Shown here: one piece after another, positions 40,201 through 46,200 of the stretch
Layout of the letters: each line of letters begins with the position of its first letter
Numbering within the stretch: position 1 is the first letter of the stretch
Source: Patiria miniata
Lineage: Eukaryota > Echinodermata > Asteroidea > Valvatida > Asterinidae
NCBI RefSeq assembly: GCF_015706575.1
Contig: NW_024037063.1
Location: 14,384,927 to 14,448,926 of the forward strand
Length of the DNA: 64,000 nt
Direction of reading: 5' to 3'
The notes under the pieces: generated by a model
What the model saw: the letters and a program-made list of their open reading frames with translations, nothing else
Told to the model about the DNA's origin: nothing
Database searches by the model: none
Program-made: the position numbers and the translations under genes

Positions 40201-43200
40201 TATAACAATATTGCACGAGCTATAACAATATTGTACGAGCTATAACAATATTGCACGAGCTATAACAATATTGCACGAGCTATAACAATATTGCACGAGC
40301 TATAACAATATTGCACGAGCTATAACAATATTGCACAAGCTGTAACAATATTGCACAAGCTATAACAATATTGCACGAGTCGAAGACGAGTGCAATATTG
40401 TCATAGCGAGTGCAATATATTCTTGTATCCCCCCCAAAAAAAGCCATCCAACATTATTATTATTGTCCTCAATCCATCAGAATCCCCAAAATTTTTCAAC
40501 ATGGAGGTTTCCTGAATCCGCCGAAATCCTCCAAAACAGGGGTGTGGTTTTTGATGGAGTGAGGTACGTTAGGGTTAATCAAGGCTGCATTTCGCGGAGT
40601 GGCTTAACCCTAACTACCTAATATGATTTACTAGAAACCATACCCATCCTGGCAAATTCCAACACCATATTGGAAACTGCGCACTCATATTTCTGACTTT
40701 GTTTCTGGAGGTGTGCCAACCCAATGTAAAAGACTGTCAGTTTAGGGGTACTGTACCCATCCTGACAGATTCCAACAATACATGCTGTTGGGTTTTGATG
40801 GGTTGAGTTCTGTTAGGCTAAATGGGATTCTTGGGATTAACAATGAAGAGAAAACAGTGCTTTTTTCTAACAATATTGACAGATATTTCAGAGGTGAGTT
40901 TGTTATTGTTTGTCTGAGCAGGTTCCTAACAAGTCTACCATGGCCTTATTGGGAGGATCATCTGGCACTCAGAAGCCAGCATCAGACGATAACGTGTACG
41001 GTAAGCGCACTTCTGCAACTCATGGGCAGGAGAAGTCAAATTAGTAATTAGTCGATTCACAAGTCTGTTCACAAGTTAGAGGAGGAGCATTGACAAAGAT
41101 GATTTTTTTTCACAGTTTGTATAGCTTGTGACTTGACTTGGGGCCAGACTAGATGACTGGTGGTGGGCTGATGATGGGTTTAAGAAGGCATGTGACAACA
41201 TGTGTGGACGTGATGCACTCAACCACAAGCTGCTTGAGACTTACTTGTGGTCAACCAACAACAATATGATAGTACAGTGAAATCTCGATAAGTCAAACTT
41301 TGATAACTCAACACGACTGTTAAAGGGAATATACAACATTTGCAAACATTGGAAAACAAAACTACCAAATTTTTAGGAAATAGCTCACTAGGATGTTGGT
41401 AAATGAAAGTCTAAAGCATCCTGTAAAATTATGGCACCTGGTGTGAAGTCATTTTCAAGAAAAGTGGTATTTTGTATAAATTTCCAACGGTGGTCGGCCG
41501 ACCACCGTTGGAAAAACCTAACTATTTTTCAACTACTGCTCCAAATTTACCATTTTTTTTTTCAGTCCAAATTTTGTTTGCTATTGGTTACATGTTCATG
41601 AACGGGTGTAGGCCAGCTAGACTGGTTTCCTTACCTTACAATTTTCCGGCATCTATAAATTGATTCATTTCATCTTTAGTGGAGTCTGGGAACCAAACTG
41701 ATTGAACTTTTTGTTTTTTTTCTTGGTTTTTCCAGCATTTTCGAACACAAAACTTCAAACTTGTCAGTGTAACAATATTTGATCTATTATACTAACCCCT
41801 CAAATAGTTGATTTCTGAAAATTACAGCAAAAGCCAATGATGTACATTCCCTTTAAGTCAAACAAAGAATCCATTGCCTTCAGTAAGTATAACAATGATA
41901 TACAACCCTGCTTAACTCAAAACTCTGCTTAAGTCAAATTTTGAACCTGTTCCCTTGAGGTTTGACTTATCGAGATTTCAATGTAATTAACCCTGTCCTT
42001 ACCACATTGCTTATTGACTTGGCTCTCCGGTCCCCAGGACCAAATTGTTTGCTCAGTCATGCGGAAATCACTAGAGCGTGAAAAATGGACAAGTCTAAAA
42101 CTCATTTTTTTTTCAACCCAGATTTTCTTTAAATTAGGGTTTGCCCTTCACCGACGTTTAAACACTGTATACTCAGTGTGTTACCTCCCGAGTGAAAGAT
42201 TGAAAAAATCACTCGGGTGGGACTCCAATCCACGACCTCCTGCTTTCTAGTGCAGATGTCTTACCACTCGACCACCGAGCTAACGGGATCGGTTGGCTGG
42301 TTTGAATCTCATGTACATAGCAGGGGGTACCGCACAAACGCAAAATTCCATCTTATTATAGTATTAAAAAAACTTCACCTTTAGAACGATCCAAAATAAC
42401 TCTTTCAGCTGATATGTGGCTGACATATAGGCGGCCAAACATAACAACATGCCAGCTTGCTGAAAAGCAGTGAATAAATCTGTGTTGAGGGTGTTTTGTA
42501 AGTGGTTTCTTGGTCGACTAAAGTCACCTATGGTAAGCAGGAGGGGGTAGTTCCCTGTGGACAAAAGTCCCCATGGTAAGGAAAGGGTTAAACAAATTTA
42601 AACAAAACATAAATATTAAAAATGCATCTATCACAAATGTGCATTCTCGTTGCAAAAAATGTACGCCAGCCTCCCAAACAAAAATATCTTGCTTGTGGCT
42701 CAGTGGCTGTTCATTGTCCAGTAACGCTGTCCAAACATCATTTATTTTGTTGTCTTCTTCAGTGAATTTTGGGTCTGACGACACACAAGCGAGTGCTTCT
42801 GCCAGTAACTACATGCCCATGAAGCCTGCTTCCCGGCCACCACGCAGTAACCGTTTCACTATGGTAGAGGCACCAGACGATGATGCCAAAATCTGGCATC
42901 TGGTAAGCACAAACGACATGACACAGACCAAGGTGCTCATAGTCATGCAGATAATATACACAAAATATACTTTAAGCACAGATCTTGCTGAGGGAAAGCA
43001 GGGCCCAATTTCACGGCGCTGCTAAGCACAAAAATTTGCTGAGCACAGTATGGCTTGTAAAAGCAGGACACCAGCCAAAACTCCGTGTGATTTTCATGCT
43101 AAGCAAACAACAGTTGAATACTAATCACGAGCAATATACATGAAATGGAGTTTTGGCTGGCAACCTGCTTTTATAAGCCAGACTTTTTTTGTGCTAAGCA

Positions 43201-46200
43201 AAGTTTTGTGTTGAGCAGCGCTGTGAAATTGTCCCAGGTCACCAGCCAAAATGTCTTGCGATGTACAATGCTTGTTCACTGGTTCTCGGCTGGTTTTCGC
43301 TAAGCAAACAAATGCCATTAGTAAATTTGTCATTTGGACCTTGGTCTAAAGAAGTAGCAGAATAGTTAAATGTTAATTATATCAGAAAATAGTGTTGACC
43401 TTAAAGGGAAGAAACAGCCAAATGATCACATTTTCACGAAATACCTTACTGGATTGTTAGGGAATGACAGTCTAAAGCATCCTGTAAAATTGTGGCTCCT
43501 GGTTTGCCGACATTTTCAAGAAAAATTGTATTTTTCCAACATTGGTTGGCCGACCAGCGTTGGTTAAAACTGGCTTTTTTTTCTTCAAAAACTGCTCCAA
43601 ATTTTTCAAATTTGGTTACATGTATTCCGCATTTTCTTTGCAATTGATTACACTCCTGTGAAGGAGTACAAGCCTGATAGGCTGATTCCCTGACCTACCA
43701 ATTCCCCAAGGTCTATAAATTGCTCTGTTTCATCTTAAGTGGGGTCAGGGAACCAGACTACCAGAACACGATTGGTTTTCTTGGTTTTTCCAGCATCTAC
43801 AAGCCCCAAAAGTGAAACAAGTCAGTGTAACAATTATTGGCTATAACATACTAAGGCCAAAAAAAAAAGTCTCCGGTTTCTGGTATGCGCGTGCGTCGCC
43901 GTAGCCATGCGCGTCGGCAAAATGAAAAAGTTTTTTTTTCAATACAAGATGATGTCTCAAAACCGCCAAACTCACTGGTTTGACTGGAATTCTGCTGCTG
44001 CACAATTTTAACGTGTTTTTAGATGGGGTTATGATCGATAATAAGCTTTATGTGGCCTCTCTGGACTCCCATATATTTGCACTAAGTTTAGTCGGGCACT
44101 ATTTGCAGTCATCAGCCGACATTTGAAGCCAAAAAAAAAAAAAAAAAACAGGTAAAAAAAAAAAAAAGCCGCGTCGCCGCACCACTTTTTGGGCAAGCTC
44201 CATACCAGAAACCGGAGATATTTTTTTTTGGGCCTAATCCTCCAAATCCATTTATTTCTGAAAATTGCAGCAAAAGCAAATGTTGTACATTCCCACTAAA
44301 TGAAATTCACTATTAAGTACAGGTCTAGCATTTTGTCCACACATGACTAACGTTGGTGTTCTCCATTTTTCCGTGTTGACCTTATCAGCTCAAATGTGAG
44401 GAGAGCGACTATGGTTCTGCCGACGCATCTGCCACCAAACGTCGCAACAAGCGCTTGTCCAAACGCCTGTCCATGATTGCATCACGTCCCAAGAAACGGA
44501 TCCGTGAGCTCTACATCCCAAGACTCATCAGTACTAAGGTCAGACAGAAACAAAACTTTGAAAAAAAAATAGCTGCTTTAAAAAAATATATGCTTTGTTT
44601 AGATTCAAACGCTGTACCGGGGGTAGGCATTTTATTGGTAATGTCATTATGCATCACGTCCCAAGAAACGGATCCGTGAGCTCTACATCCCAAGACTCAT
44701 CAGTACTAAGGTCAGACAAAATAAAATTTGAAAATAGATAGCTGCTTTAAAAAAAATATGCTTTGTTTAGATTCAAACGCTGTACCAGGGGTAGGCATTA
44801 TAAAGGTAATGTCATTATGAAACGTTAGCATTAGTGACATTTTTAAGGTGAGTCTGGTTCAGAGCAGTACAGCATTAAAAAAGACGTCAGTCTAAAAAAG
44901 TGAAAACTACATTAGTGAGCTTGTTGGAGAATGGATAAGTCGATACACAATTCTTTGGTTGAGGACTGTGTTTACTGTGACCGTTTAGTCCACAACAATA
45001 TTTTAATACACATTGATTGATCAACATCATCCACGCACGCGTGGATGCTCCCATCCTGCCGTGTGTACACCAATGTGTAATTCATCCGGCCCTGCTCACG
45101 AGGTGACTTTTTGTCACTTCGTGAGAACATTTTACACTTTTTGACACTTCGTAAAAACGAAAATCACGCATTTCAGGCTTTTTGTGAAATGTTTGTTTAC
45201 AATAATTAAGAAAGTAAACAATATTTTGCTTTAAAACTTGGTCAAATTGTTCCTTTGAGACAACTATAAAAAAATGGCTAGTAAAACTCAAAACCGAAAA
45301 ATTATCGATTTTCGAGGTTTTTGTCACTTCGTGAGCACAGCGACGCTTTGAAGGCCCTTAATGTCCAAATCAAGTGGAAAGACTTCAAACAAGATTTGTT
45401 GTTTCTGAACCTTGGCCGTGAGTGAGAGTTGGTTATTAAGCCAAGGTTTGGATGAGATATGATCTGTTTCTGACTTCCTTTAAATGTTGATCCTTTTTCA
45501 GGGCACCATCCAAGATTACATCAACCGCATGTTCCAGGCCATCTTAAATGCCGACACTGCTCCCAAGGCTGTCAAGTACCTGTTTGACTTCTTTGACAGC
45601 CAAGCCGTCAGACACAGCATCCAAGACTCTGAGGCGGTCAGGACCTGGAAGGGCAACAGGTACAGTTTTCCAGTCCAACTTGTTGTTTTTCATTAACCCT
45701 CGGTGTGGCCATGTGGTGATAAAATTCTCCACATTTTCCAAATATGGTCATAACTTTTTTTTTCAACGGGCCAATAAGGCTAAGATTCCATGTAATCTTC
45801 ACCCCTGTTATACACCACAAGCCTGTAGACTTCCATTGACCAGACCTAACCACTGCAGAGTAAGGAGTGTTGAAAGACAGCAGCCCCAAGAGACGCCTAA
45901 ATGCCTTTGGGAAGTAACTGGAGATCTTAGTGGCCAACCCCTTTGTGCCGCCGATCTCTCTGTGTCAACCCCTCGTGCCGCCCAGAGCTCAGACAGGTCG
46001 TAAACAATCCTGGCCCACACAAAGGCCATGTGACTTGCCTATATCTTGTGCATGAGGGAGTTATTGAACTAGAAACAGTGTGGTGATAAAATTCTCCATG
46101 TGGTTTCATGGTGTGATTTTTTTGGTCACTCGACTCCGAGGGTTAAATTAAAGGTACAGTCCATCATTTGCAGCTATCCAAAACGTAACTGACGTAATTA

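Noticed and set aside
42573..43025. 150-codon plus-strand frame as a separate gene
   Set aside because: It is plexin exon 27 read through into both introns; the splice sites and phases define the shorter exon.
44651..44710. Extra (alternative) plexin exon
   Set aside because: The second copy of the exon 28 end has no acceptor and begins mid-exon, so it is a partial duplication and not a mutually exclusive exon.
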